From Actinoplanes regularis (GTDB taxonomy: Bacteria > Actinomycetota > Actinomycetes > Mycobacteriales > Micromonosporaceae): a stretch of 64,000 bases of DNA. The stretch's first letter is position 1; the number at the start of each line of letters is the position of its first letter. The stretch lies in the NCBI RefSeq assembly GCF_900188005.1, contig NZ_FZNR01000018.1, positions 118,646-182,645 of the forward strand, given 5' to 3'. A model generated the notes under the pieces. The model saw only the letters and a list, made by a program, of their open reading frames with translations, did no database searches and was not told the origin of the DNA. This document shows, piece by piece, positions 55,843 through 63,683 of this stretch. A program made the translations under genes and the position numbers.

Positions 55843-58530
55843 ATGCAGCTCGTTCTCGACGGACCCGGACTGGCCGACCCGACTCTCGTGGGACACAAGT
55901 TCGCCCGGCAGGACCGGATGCGCGAGGCCGGACTCCCGGTACCCCGCTTCTACTGCCTGACCGGGCAGGCGTTCGCGGACCTGACGCCGGCCGCCACGCC
56001 GTTTCCCGGGCCGCGCGCCGACACCGGGGAGCTCGTCGCCTGGGCGAGCGCCAACCGCGATCGGATCCGCGCCGGCGTCGTACCCGCCGGGCTTGCCGAT
56101 CAGGTGCTGACCGCGTTCGACGCGCTTGCCGGAGCCGGCGGCCTCGTCGCCGTCCGGGCCTGCGTGGTCGCGACCGCCGACGGGGCCGGTGAGGACGGCG
56201 CCGGCGACCCGTTCGCCGGCCTGTCCGACAGCTACCTGTACGTCAGCCGCGACGCCGTGCTGGCCCGCGTCGTGGACTGCTGGGCCTCCGCGTACAACCC
56301 CGAGGCGGTCCTCTACCGGGTACGGCGTGGCCTCGACCCGACCACCGCCCGGGTCGCGGTCGGCGTGCAGCGCATGATGCTGGGCACGCGGTCGTTCGTC
56401 GCCTTCACCCGCGACCCGCGCACCGGGGCCGATCGCCGGGTGATCGCCGCCGCGCACGGTATCGGGGAAGGAATCGTGCAGGAGAAGGCCGACATCGACC
56501 ACTTCTTCGTGGACGGAGCGACCGGGGCGATCGAGGTCGACGCCGGGGCCAAGGCCACGATGGTCGGCCTCGATCCGCAGCGGCCCGGCGCCGGACCGGT
56601 CTCGCTGCCGGTGCCCGCGGACCGTGCGCAGGAGCCGGTGCTCAGCTCCGCGGAGGTGCGCGAGGTGTGCGCGCTGGCCGGCACCGTGGAGAAGCTGTTC
56701 GGCGGGCCGCAGGACATCGAGGGGACCATCACCGCGGACGGGACGATCCACCTCGTACAGGCGAGGCCCGCGGTCCTGGAGCAACAGCCGGACGGCACGG
56801 AGGTGCCCTGGACCAATCACAACCTCACCGAGAGCTTCCCCGGGCTGACCAGCACACTGACCTACTCCCAGGCGTGCGTCTTCTACCAGATGGGGTTCAC
56901 CGACTTCTACCGGCGCATGGGCGTGAGCGACCGGTCGTTGCGCGGCAACCGGCACCACCTGAGCCGGATGATCGGCCACCTGGACGGCCAGGTGTACTAC
57001 CGGCTGGACGCGTGGTTCGCGCTGCACGGACAGATTCCCGGGTTCGACCTGATGCGTCCGCTGTGGGAACGCTCGCTCGGGCTCACCGAACGCACCGGCA
57101 TGCCCCGCGATCGCGCCGGCCGGCCGTGGCTGCGCGTGCTCCGATCGGCGCCGCGACTCGCGTGGCTGTTCGCCAGGCAGCCGCGGGAGACCCGCTCGTT
57201 CCTGCGGTGGTGGGACGCGTTCGTCGCCGACTCGGCATCACTCGACGGCCACCCCACCGAAGAGCTGATCGTCCGGTACCGGCACATGTGGGCCGAAGCC
57301 GAACGACGGTGGGGCACCACGATGGTGAACAGCTACTTCGGCCTGGCCGTGCTGGCGCTGGCCACGGTGCTGCTGACCCGCTGGACCCGCGACGGTGCGG
57401 CACTGCTGCCCCCGCTCGTGTCCGGTGGCAGACCCAACCGGACGCTCGAGTCGGTCCGCTCGGCGATCGCGCTCGCGGAGCTGGCCGGCGGGCAGCCGGC
57501 GCTGCGCCGGGCGGTGCTGGAGCAGCCCGAACGCGAGGTCTGGGGCGACATCACGGCCGGCCGGTACGGCGCCGAGGTCGCCGGGGCCTTCGCCCGGCAC
57601 CTGGCCCGCTTCGGCGACCGCGCGCTGCACGACCTGAAGCTGGAGGTGGTCACGCCCCGCCAGCAGCCCTGGATGATCCTGTCCACGTTGCGCCCGTTCG
57701 TCGCCCAGGGGCTGACCGTCGCCGGCAGCGTCGCCGACGAGCGGCGTGCCTCGGCCGAGGCACGGCGTACGCTACGCGAGACCTGCCCGAATCCGGCGCG
57801 CCGGGCGGTCGTCGGCCTCCTCGTCGCGTCCCTGCGGTTCTTCGTGAAGGCCCGGGAGGACACCCGGTTCTGCCGCAGCCAGCTGTACGGGATCTCCCGC
57901 GACGTGCTCTGGCGGCTGGCCGACCAGCTGGTCGCCGCCGGGTTGCTGGACGAGGCCGGCGACGTGGCACACCTGCGGGTGGAGGAGGTGCTCGGCGCCT
58001 TCGACGGCACCCTGCCCGACGCCGGCCTGCGCGACCTGGCGCTGCGGCGCAAGGCCGAGCTGTCCGCCGCGGCCGACAAGCCGGGACTGCCCGCCTACTT
58101 CACCACCCGGGCCGGGGTGCCCGTCAGCATCGCGCTGGCGTCACGCCACGACGCCGGTACGCCCGAGACGACCGCGACCGACGGCGTCCTGCGCGGGCTG
58201 GCCTCGAGCAACGGCCGGGTCCGCGGCCGGGCCCGGGTCGTGCGCGACGCCGCGATACCCCCGCAGTCCTGCGCGGACCGGATCCTGGTCGCCAGAGAGA
58301 CCGACCCGGGCTGGTTGCCGCTGATGATGGTCGCCAGGGGAATGGTCGTCGAACGCGGCAGCCTGGTCTCACATACCGCGATCACCGGCCGGCTGCTGGG
58401 CATCCCCACCGTGGTCGCGGTCGCCGGCGCCAGCACTGTGATCGCGGACGGCGCACCCCTGGAGATCGACGGCGGCACCGGGACGGTCCGCCTGCTGTCC
58501 GAAGCCGAGTTCGAAGCATCCGTGGAGTAG
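55843..58530 (+). CDS. PEP synthase/PPDK-like phosphotransferase
   Basis: 895 residues from ATG 55843. The N-terminal ATP-grasp domain (1-320) shows VGHKFARQDRMREAGLPVPR, FAGLSDSYLYVSRDAVLARV and GGPQDIEGTITADGTIHLVQ. A long helical middle follows. The C-terminal swivelling domain has VERGSLVSHTAITGRLLGIP with the phosphorylated His844. The C-terminal PEP-binding barrel of true PEP synthase is absent. This three-part layout is that of rifampin-phosphotransferase-type enzymes, which use ATP to phosphorylate a small-molecule hydroxyl and release AMP and phosphate. Inside a biosynthetic operon it may activate or protect an intermediate. The substrate is unknown. Confidence 0.83.
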   Translation: MQLVLDGPGLADPTLVGHKFARQDRMREAGLPVPRFYCLTGQAFADLTPAATPFPGPRADTGELVAWASANRDRIRAGVVPAGLADQVLTAFDALAGAGGLVAVRACVVATADGAGEDGAGDPFAGLSDSYLYVSRDAVLARVVDCWASAYNPEAVLYRVRRGLDPTTARVAVGVQRMMLGTRSFVAFTRDPRTGADRRVIAAAHGIGEGIVQEKADIDHFFVDGATGAIEVDAGAKATMVGLDPQRPGAGPVSLPVPADRAQEPVLSSAEVREVCALAGTVEKLFGGPQDIEGTITADGTIHLVQARPAVLEQQPDGTEVPWTNHNLTESFPGLTSTLTYSQACVFYQMGFTDFYRRMGVSDRSLRGNRHHLSRMIGHLDGQVYYRLDAWFALHGQIPGFDLMRPLWERSLGLTERTGMPRDRAGRPWLRVLRSAPRLAWLFARQPRETRSFLRWWDAFVADSASLDGHPTEELIVRYRHMWAEAERRWGTTMVNSYFGLAVLALATVLLTRWTRDGAALLPPLVSGGRPNRTLESVRSAIALAELAGGQPALRRAVLEQPEREVWGDITAGRYGAEVAGAFARHLARFGDRALHDLKLEVVTPRQQPWMILSTLRPFVAQGLTVAGSVADERRASAEARRTLRETCPNPARRAVVGLLVASLRFFVKAREDTRFCRSQLYGISRDVLWRLADQLVAAGLLDEAGDVAHLRVEEVLGAFDGTLPDAGLRDLALRRKAELSAAADKPGLPAYFTTRAGVPVSIALASRHDAGTPETTATDGVLRGLASSNGRVRGRARVVRDAAIPPQSCADRILVARETDPGWLPLMMVARGMVVERGSLVSHTAITGRLLGIPTVVAVAGASTVIADGAPLEIDGGTGTVRLLSEAEFEASVE

Positions 58531-58532
58531 CC

Positions 58533-59618
58533 ATGCGCATCGAGAACCTGTACCTGGCCGGATTGGGCAACTACGTACCTGAGCCGTTCCCGGCGCACCA
58601 AGCGGTCGCCGAGGGCCGGTACGACGAGCAGGACTGGAAGAACGGCGGCTGGAGCGGCGCGGCGGTGGCGGGCAACATCTCGGCACCCGAGATGGCGGTC
58701 ATCGCGGCGAACCAGGCGCTGGCGCGCTCGGGCCACACCAGTGACGACATCGCTCTGCTGCTGCACGCCTCGGTCGGCGATCAGGGCCCGGACGGCTGGT
58801 CGCCGCACCACTACATCCTGCGGCACACGGTCGGCGGCACGATCCCGGCCATGGAGGTCCGGCAGGGCTGCAACGGCGTGCTGGCGAGCATGGAACTGGC
58901 ACACGGCTACCTGACCGGAGGTCCGGGCCGGGTCGCCGCGCTCGTCACCGGGGCGGACAACTTCGGTGTCCAGCGGTTCGACCGGTGGCGCTACGCGTCC
59001 GGGACGAACATCAGCCGCGGCTCGATCATCGGCGACGCCGCGACCGCCGTCGTCCTGTCCACCCGGGACGGATTCGCCCGGGTCAAGGCGATGAGCTCCG
59101 CGTCGCTGCCCGAGCTGGAGCAGATGAACCGCCCGGACGGCCCGCTGTTCCCACCGGCGCTCACCTTCGATCGGCCGGTGGACGTGGCCAGCCGGCTGAC
59201 CGATTTCACCCGGCGCTTCCCGGAGGCGGCGGTCGCGGCCAAGAAGTCGCTGGCCGAAGCCCGCACGGAGCTCGCCCTGCGCACCATCGCCGACGCCGGC
59301 ATCACCCCCGCGGACGTCGCCCGCAGCACCCACGTGTTCTCCGGGGGCGAAGGGTACATCCGCAGCGTCCTGCAGCCGATCGGCATCGACCCGTCCCGGG
59401 GCATGCTCGAGCTCGGGCGCGGCCTGGGCCATCTGTCGGTCAGCGATCACCTGGTCGCCCTGACCCATCTCGTGAAGTCGCACCAGGTCGGCCCGGGCGA
59501 TCACGTCCTCATGATCAGCAACGGGGTGGGTGTCTCCCTCGCGGCCGCGGTCGTCGAGGTCACCGCCCTGCCCGCCTGGGCGACCGGAGCGCCCGACGAG
59601 CTCAAGGAGACGGTATGA
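58533..59618 (+). CDS. KAS III-like condensing/acyltransfer enzyme
   Basis: 361 residues from ATG 58533, two bases after the previous stop. Thiolase fold with active-site Cys113 in VRQGCNGVLASMEL. His267 (THVFSGGEG) lies where the catalytic His is expected. The third triad position, Asn in classical KAS III (GNTS), is replaced by His300 in GLGHLSVSDH, with Asp305 close by. The C-terminal ISNGVGVSLAAAVVE loop is typical. Such altered triads occur in KAS III-like enzymes that perform acyl transfer to hydroxyls rather than chain initiation. It is coupled by ATGA to the SnoaL-like gene. Confidence 0.85.
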   Translation: MRIENLYLAGLGNYVPEPFPAHQAVAEGRYDEQDWKNGGWSGAAVAGNISAPEMAVIAANQALARSGHTSDDIALLLHASVGDQGPDGWSPHHYILRHTVGGTIPAMEVRQGCNGVLASMELAHGYLTGGPGRVAALVTGADNFGVQRFDRWRYASGTNISRGSIIGDAATAVVLSTRDGFARVKAMSSASLPELEQMNRPDGPLFPPALTFDRPVDVASRLTDFTRRFPEAAVAAKKSLAEARTELALRTIADAGITPADVARSTHVFSGGEGYIRSVLQPIGIDPSRGMLELGRGLGHLSVSDHLVALTHLVKSHQVGPGDHVLMISNGVGVSLAAAVVEVTALPAWATGAPDELKETV

Positions 59619-60010
59619 ACGTCAGTCGATGGATCGACGACCTCGAGGCCGGCTGGCACCACCGCGATCCCGCGGCGATCGCCGCGCTGTTCACCGAGCA
59701 GGCCTCGTACCATCAGGGGCCGTTCGGGCCTCCGCACGTCGGCCAGGAGGCGATCGCCGCACACTGGGCGGCGACGCTGTCGCGGCAGAAGGACCCGGTC
59801 GTCTGGTTCGGCACCCCGGTCGGGGACGCCGGCCGCGCCTGCGTCGAGTGGTGGTGCATCCTGCACGACCCCGCCACCGGTACGCCCCGGACGGCCGCGG
59901 GCTGCCTGGTGCTGCGGTTCGCGGACGACGGCCGCTGCGCCGAGTTCCGCGAATACTGGCACGGGGCGCAGGAGACCGCGACGGCACCGGCCGCGGGGTG
60001 GATCCGGTGA
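59615..60010 (+). CDS. SnoaL/NTF2-like protein
   Basis: 131 residues from ATG 59615, overlapping the KAS III stop. The NTF2-like pattern is clear: WIDDLEAGWHHRDPAAIAAL, FTEQASYHQGPFGPPHVGQE and CLVLRFADDGRCAEFREYWH. The fold makes a small cone used by cyclases, isomerases and dehydratases in secondary metabolism. The conserved WHGAQE end is common in family members of unknown function. It overlaps the P450 gene by GTGA. Confidence 0.82.
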   Translation: MNVSRWIDDLEAGWHHRDPAAIAALFTEQASYHQGPFGPPHVGQEAIAAHWAATLSRQKDPVVWFGTPVGDAGRACVEWWCILHDPATGTPRTAAGCLVLRFADDGRCAEFREYWHGAQETATAPAAGWIR

Positions 60011-61254
60011 GCGTGCGACCCGAGCAGGCGGCCCCCTCGACCGGCGCGTGCCCGCACTACCCGTTCCCCGATCAGCCCGGCATCGACCTCGCACCGCAGT
60101 ACGCGGACCTGTTCGCGGCCGAGCCGCTCGTTCCCGTGCAACTACCCGGTGGCCGGCAGGCGCTGCTGGTCACCAGGTACGCCGATGTCAAGACCGTGCT
60201 GGCCGACCCGAGATTCAGCCGGGAGGCCTGGCGCAACGGCACCCTGTTCGCCCGGGAGTCCACCGCGCTGGCCCTGGCCACCAGCGACGCACCCACGCAC
60301 ACCCGGCGGCGGCGCGCGGTCCAGCCCTGGTTCACCCACCGCAGCGCGGAACGGGCCCGGCCCCGCGTCGCCGCCATCGCACGGCGTCTGCTGGACGACA
60401 TCACCGCGGCGGAGTCCACCGTCGACCTGATCGCCGCCTTCACCACTCCCCTGCCGTACCAGGTGATCTGCGAACTGCTCGGGATCCCCGCCGGCGACCT
60501 CGACCGGCTGCTGCCCTGGGTGACGGTGATGATGTCGGCGGGCCGGTTCCCCGCCGACGAGGTGACGGCCGCTCATCAGGCCATGCACGAGTACTTCTTC
60601 GACCAGCTGGCGGCGCGCGAACGGGCGATGGAGGCGGGCGTCGTCGGCGACGACCTGCTCACCGCCCTTCTGACGGCGCCGGAGGAGACCCGGCTCAGCA
60701 CCCAGGAGATCGCGGTCTTCGGGTTCGGCCTGCTGATGGCGGGCGGCGAGACGACCGCATCGCACCTGGCGATGTGTGTGTTGCAGCTGCTCCTCCGGCC
60801 GGACCTGGCCGACTCCCTGCGCCGGGACCCGGCGGCGATCGCCCCGTTCGTCGAGGAGATGCTGCGCTGGGTGTGGTTCGCCGGCACCGGGGGGCAACCG
60901 CACGTCGCCGTCGCGGAGGTAGAGCTGTCCGGCACGATCATCGGCGCGGGCCAGGTCGTCGTCCCCCTCACCGACGCGGCGAACCGGGACCCGGAGGTCT
61001 TCGCCGACAGCGGCGAGCTCCGCCCCGGCCGCACGCCGAATCCGCACCTGGGCCTGGGCCACGGACGGCACATGTGCCTCGGCGCCGCGCACGCCCGCGT
61101 GGAGCTGCAGGAGGGGGTTGCCGCGATCCTGCCGCACCTCGACCGGATGGAGCTCGCGGTGGACGAAGCTCAGCTCGACTGGCGCACCCAGATGTTCATG
61201 CGCGGGCTGTGGACGCTGCCGGTGCGGTGGCGCGGGACGGCGGCGAGCTCATGA
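60007..61254 (+). CDS. Cytochrome P450
   Basis: 415 residues from GTG 60007, overlapping the preceding stop. The I-helix reads LLMAGGETTASHLA (oxygen-activation Thr), the K-helix ExxR is EEMLR, and the heme-binding loop is LGLGHGRHMCLGAAHAR with the axial Cys357. The usual first Phe of the loop is Leu here. No redox partner gene is nearby, as is normal in actinomycete pathways. It is predicted to hydroxylate or otherwise oxidise the pathway product. It is coupled to the UbiA gene by a TCATGA overlap. Confidence 0.93.
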   Translation: MSVRPEQAAPSTGACPHYPFPDQPGIDLAPQYADLFAAEPLVPVQLPGGRQALLVTRYADVKTVLADPRFSREAWRNGTLFARESTALALATSDAPTHTRRRRAVQPWFTHRSAERARPRVAAIARRLLDDITAAESTVDLIAAFTTPLPYQVICELLGIPAGDLDRLLPWVTVMMSAGRFPADEVTAAHQAMHEYFFDQLAARERAMEAGVVGDDLLTALLTAPEETRLSTQEIAVFGFGLLMAGGETTASHLAMCVLQLLLRPDLADSLRRDPAAIAPFVEEMLRWVWFAGTGGQPHVAVAEVELSGTIIGAGQVVVPLTDAANRDPEVFADSGELRPGRTPNPHLGLGHGRHMCLGAAHARVELQEGVAAILPHLDRMELAVDEAQLDWRTQMFMRGLWTLPVRWRGTAASS

Positions 61255-62132
61255 TCGCCCGCTGGGCCCGCTTCGTCGCCGGCAGCTACCCGCCACTGCC
61301 CTCGGCGCTGTTCGCCGTCGCCTGGGCCTACGGCGTCACGGGGCTGTTCGCCGCCGTCGACCCGCGGGCGCCACACTGGAGACCGGACGCCGGCACCGCC
61401 GTCGCCGCGCTGACCCTCGCGATCAACCTGCTGCTCATGCGGGCGCTGGACGACATCCGGGACCTCGACTACGACCGCCGGCTCAGCCCGGACCGCCCGC
61501 TGGCCGGCGGCGCCGTGCGGACCGGCGACCTGCTCGTGCTGTACGCGGCCGGCACCACAGCGCTGCTGCTCCTCAACGTCGGCACCCCGGCGGCCATGGG
61601 GATCCTCGCCTCGCAGCTCGGCTACGGCGTGCTGGTCGTGGCCGTCCATCAACGGCTGCGCTGGCCTTCCGGCGACAACCTCGTGCTGAGCCTGCTGGTG
61701 AGCTTCCCGGCGCAGTTGCTGCTGCACCTGTACCTGTACGCCGGCTACCTGCACGGCACCGGCCTCGGCCCGAGCCGCGACGCGCTGCCCGCGATCGGCA
61801 TCGTCGTGCTCGCCTCGGTCCACCTGGAACTGGCGAAGAAGATCACTCGAGCCCCGCAGCCGGGTGAGCGCACCTACGTCAACGTATTCGGGCTCGCCGG
61901 CACGACGACCGTCGCGCTGGTCGCACCGGTGATCTCGGCCGTGCTGCTGTTCGTCCTGGCGGAGCGAGCGGGTGGGGCATGGGCGCTGCTGGCCGTCGTA
62001 CCCCTGGCGCTGCCCTTCACGGCCGGATGGCGGTTCGTCAGGTCGGCGTCTCCCCGGTGGCCGACCGCGTCGCCCGCGCTGTACCTTCTGCTTACATTCG
62101 CTGGCTACTTCGTGCTCGGGCTGCGGCCGTGA
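61251..62132 (+). CDS. UbiA-family prenyltransferase
   Basis: 293 residues from ATG 61251. About eight membrane helices. The first Asp-rich motif is LLLMRALDDIRDLDYDRRLS, followed by PDRPLAGGAVRTGDLL as in UbiA enzymes. The second Asp-rich motif is weaker: LELAKKITRAPQPGERTYVN has charged but not canonical DxxxD residues, so activity may be altered. UbiA proteins join a prenyl diphosphate to an acceptor inside the membrane; some members are terpene cyclases. It is the last gene of the biosynthetic operon, with a hairpin after it. Confidence 0.85.
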   Translation: MIARWARFVAGSYPPLPSALFAVAWAYGVTGLFAAVDPRAPHWRPDAGTAVAALTLAINLLLMRALDDIRDLDYDRRLSPDRPLAGGAVRTGDLLVLYAAGTTALLLLNVGTPAAMGILASQLGYGVLVVAVHQRLRWPSGDNLVLSLLVSFPAQLLLHLYLYAGYLHGTGLGPSRDALPAIGIVVLASVHLELAKKITRAPQPGERTYVNVFGLAGTTTVALVAPVISAVLLFVLAERAGGAWALLAVVPLALPFTAGWRFVRSASPRWPTASPALYLLLTFAGYFVLGLRP

Positions 62133-62140
62133 CGTGATCA

Positions 62141-62178
62141 CGCCGCGGAGCGAGACCAGGGTGCCGCCGCTCGCGGCG
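62141..62178. terminator. Imperfect hairpin after the biosynthetic operon
   Basis: Arms at 62141-62152 and 62168-62178 pair with one bulged G. The hairpin lies 9 bases after the UbiA stop and 44 bases before the TetR start, so it could end the operon transcript or attenuate readthrough into the regulator gene. Confidence 0.5.
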
Positions 62179-62221
62179 TCCTCACAGGACCCTGGAACGA
62201 AGGCAGTTAGGGAGGAGAACC

Positions 62222-62800
62222 GTGCCAAAGTCCGACACCCGGGCACGAATCATCGCCAGTGCCCGCACGCTGTTGCGCAGGCACGGGTACCACGCCACCG
62301 GACTCGCTCAGATCATCAAGCACAGCGGCGCGCCGCGCGGGTCGGTCTACTTCCTCTTCCCCGGCGGGAAGGAGCAGATGGCCGTGGCGGCGATCTCCGA
62401 GTGGACCGTCGAGTTCGACCAGCTCATCCGCGAACTCAGCACCGAGCACGGCACCGCCCGCGCCTGGGTGGAGGCCATGGCCGACCACTTCGCGAACGAT
62501 CTGCGGGCCTCCGACTACACCGAGGGCCTGCCGATCACCACCATCACCCTGGATTCGGTACCCACCTCGGCGGGGCTGACCGTCGCCTGCCGCAACGCGT
62601 ACGACGTCTGGCTGACCGCCCTGATCGACGGGCTGGTGACGTACGGTGAGGACGCCGGACGAGCGGACCGGCTGGCCAAGCTGATGATGGCGAGCCTGGA
62701 GGGTGCGGCGGTACTCTGCCGCGCGTACCAGTCGACGGCACCCCTGGAGCAGATCGTCCCCTTCGTGCTCGACCAGTTGCCGGCCGGAACAGCGGTGTGA
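62222..62800 (+). CDS. TetR-family transcriptional regulator
   Basis: 192 residues from GTG 62222 with GGAGGAG just upstream. The helix-turn-helix is complete: RIIASARTLLRRHGYHATGL, IIKHSGAPRGSVYFLFPGGK (the SVYxxFPGGKE variant of the LmrA/YxaF subgroup). The C-terminal ligand domain ends CRAYQSTAPLEQIVPFVLD. It lies 89 bases downstream of the biosynthetic operon in the same direction, and is the obvious local regulator. As an AfsA-like protein is encoded in the operon, it might sense the pathway product, though true A-factor receptors have a different C-terminal domain. Confidence 0.88.
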   Translation: MPKSDTRARIIASARTLLRRHGYHATGLAQIIKHSGAPRGSVYFLFPGGKEQMAVAAISEWTVEFDQLIRELSTEHGTARAWVEAMADHFANDLRASDYTEGLPITTITLDSVPTSAGLTVACRNAYDVWLTALIDGLVTYGEDAGRADRLAKLMMASLEGAAVLCRAYQSTAPLEQIVPFVLDQLPAGTAV

Positions 62801-62890
62801 CGGCGCGGGCCTGGTCGGCGACCACCGTCAGCGGGGAGCGGGCAGCCCTCCGATGAGAGGTGTGCCGCGGTCACGCCGCGGCACACCTCG

Positions 62891-63063
62891 TTAGAACGGC
62901 TGTCCGCACACCTTCCACTGCCCATCCTCCTTGACGATCGTGAACGTGTGTGCCGGTCGACAAAACCAGTGTCGAGAGTCAGCTTCGCGGTGACGGTCGC
63001 GGATCCTCTGCCGTTGAAGTCCGATACGTTCACGCTCACGAATTTTGTGTGGGCGAAACAAAC
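62891..63063 (-). pseudogene. Secreted-protein C-terminal remnant
   Basis: The minus-strand frame FVSVNVSDFNGRGSATVTAK, LTLDT, then after a frameshift near 62955 HTFTIVKEDGQWKVCGQPF, is the final beta-rich part of a small exported protein of the DUF4878/NTF2-like lipoprotein type. The N-terminal half and signal peptide are absent. No gene precedes it, and the 90 bases between it and the TetR gene hold a short GC-rich inverted repeat. Confidence 0.65.
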
Positions 63064-63182
63064 TCCAGCATGGATGTTCCAGCTTTAGTCGGCTCGGCGC
63101 TGGATGCCATGCTGAGCGCTGTGGCCGCCTGCTGGCCATGCTGCCGAAGATCCCGGATCCCACTCGACCGGAAGCTGATGGG
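63064..63182. other. Unassigned sequence next to CRISPR-like repeats
   Basis: No gene or further repeat unit is recognised. If an AT-rich CRISPR leader once existed it is not evident here. Confidence 0.35.
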
Positions 63183-63316
63183 ATCACCCCCGCGCAGGCG
63201 GGATCCCCTCCTGAAGACCGCGCCGGCCAAGGCCACCGCGTGCCCCCGCGCAGGCGGGGGTGGTCCCAGGACGGCCTGACCGCGGTTCGCGGCCCCGAGG
63301 TGCTCCCCGCGCAGGC
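63183..63316 (+). CRISPR. Degenerate type I-E-like CRISPR repeat remnant
   Basis: Three units share the core CCCGCGCAGGC, with cores starting at 63191, 63247 and 63308. The best unit, 63240-63267, agrees with the actinobacterial/E. coli type I-E repeat (GTG-CCCCGCGCAGGCGGGG-TGGTCCC). The second-to-third spacing is 61 bases, exactly a 29-base repeat plus 32-base spacer; the first interval is 56. The third unit stops after GCAGGC, where recombinase sequence begins. No cas genes occur in the window. This is a relic, not a working array. Confidence 0.75.
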
Positions 63317-63683
63317 AAAGGCGTCCGGGTCGAGTTCGTCGAAGAGAGCCTGACCTTTCGCCGGCGAGGACTCACCGATGGCCAACCTCCTGCTCTCGGT
63401 CTTGGGCGTCTTCGCCGAGTTCGAACGCGCCCTGAGCCTCGAACGCCAGCGCGAGGGCATCGCCGTGGCCAAGCAGCGCGGCATCTACACCGGTCGCAAA
63501 CCCGTACTCACCCCCGATCAGACGACCCGGCTCCGCGAACGCGTCGCCGCCGGCGAACGCAAGGCCGACCTGGCCCGCGAGTACGGCATCAGCCGCGAGA
63601 CCGTCTACAGCTACCTGCGTGCGGAGACGGCTGCGAACTGCGGGGCCGGCGCATCCCCGGCCTACCTGCGCGCCAGCCAGTGA
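63317..63683 (+). pseudogene. Serine recombinase C-terminal remnant
   Basis: The first frame has KGVRVEFVEESLTF. An extra T near 63353-63355 shifts the frame, and the long part continues from ATG 63378: MANLLLSVLGVFAEFERALS, RQREGIAVAKQRG, YTGRKPVLTPDQ and LAREYGISRETVYSYLRAE (helix-turn-helix end). The catalytic N-terminal half is missing. The fragment begins immediately at the end of the third CRISPR-like repeat. Its last codons overlap the next ORF by GTGA. Closely related to the remnant at 45212-45648. Confidence 0.85.

Noticed and set aside
54535..59504. Large minus-strand ORFs opposite the biosynthetic operon
   Set aside because: Low-complexity Arg/Gly/Asp translation with no motifs; the plus strand encodes clear AfsA, PEP-synthase-like and KAS III proteins with coupled starts.
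63183..63316. A functional CRISPR array
   Set aside because: Only three degenerate units, unequal spacing, last unit truncated and no cas genes in the window.
62891..63484. 197-codon minus-strand ORF reading through the CRISPR-like repeats
   Set aside because: Its PRLRGG and PACAGVIP pieces are translated CRISPR repeats, a well known source of false genes; its C-terminus belongs to a decayed secreted protein and its N-terminus is antisense to the recombinase.
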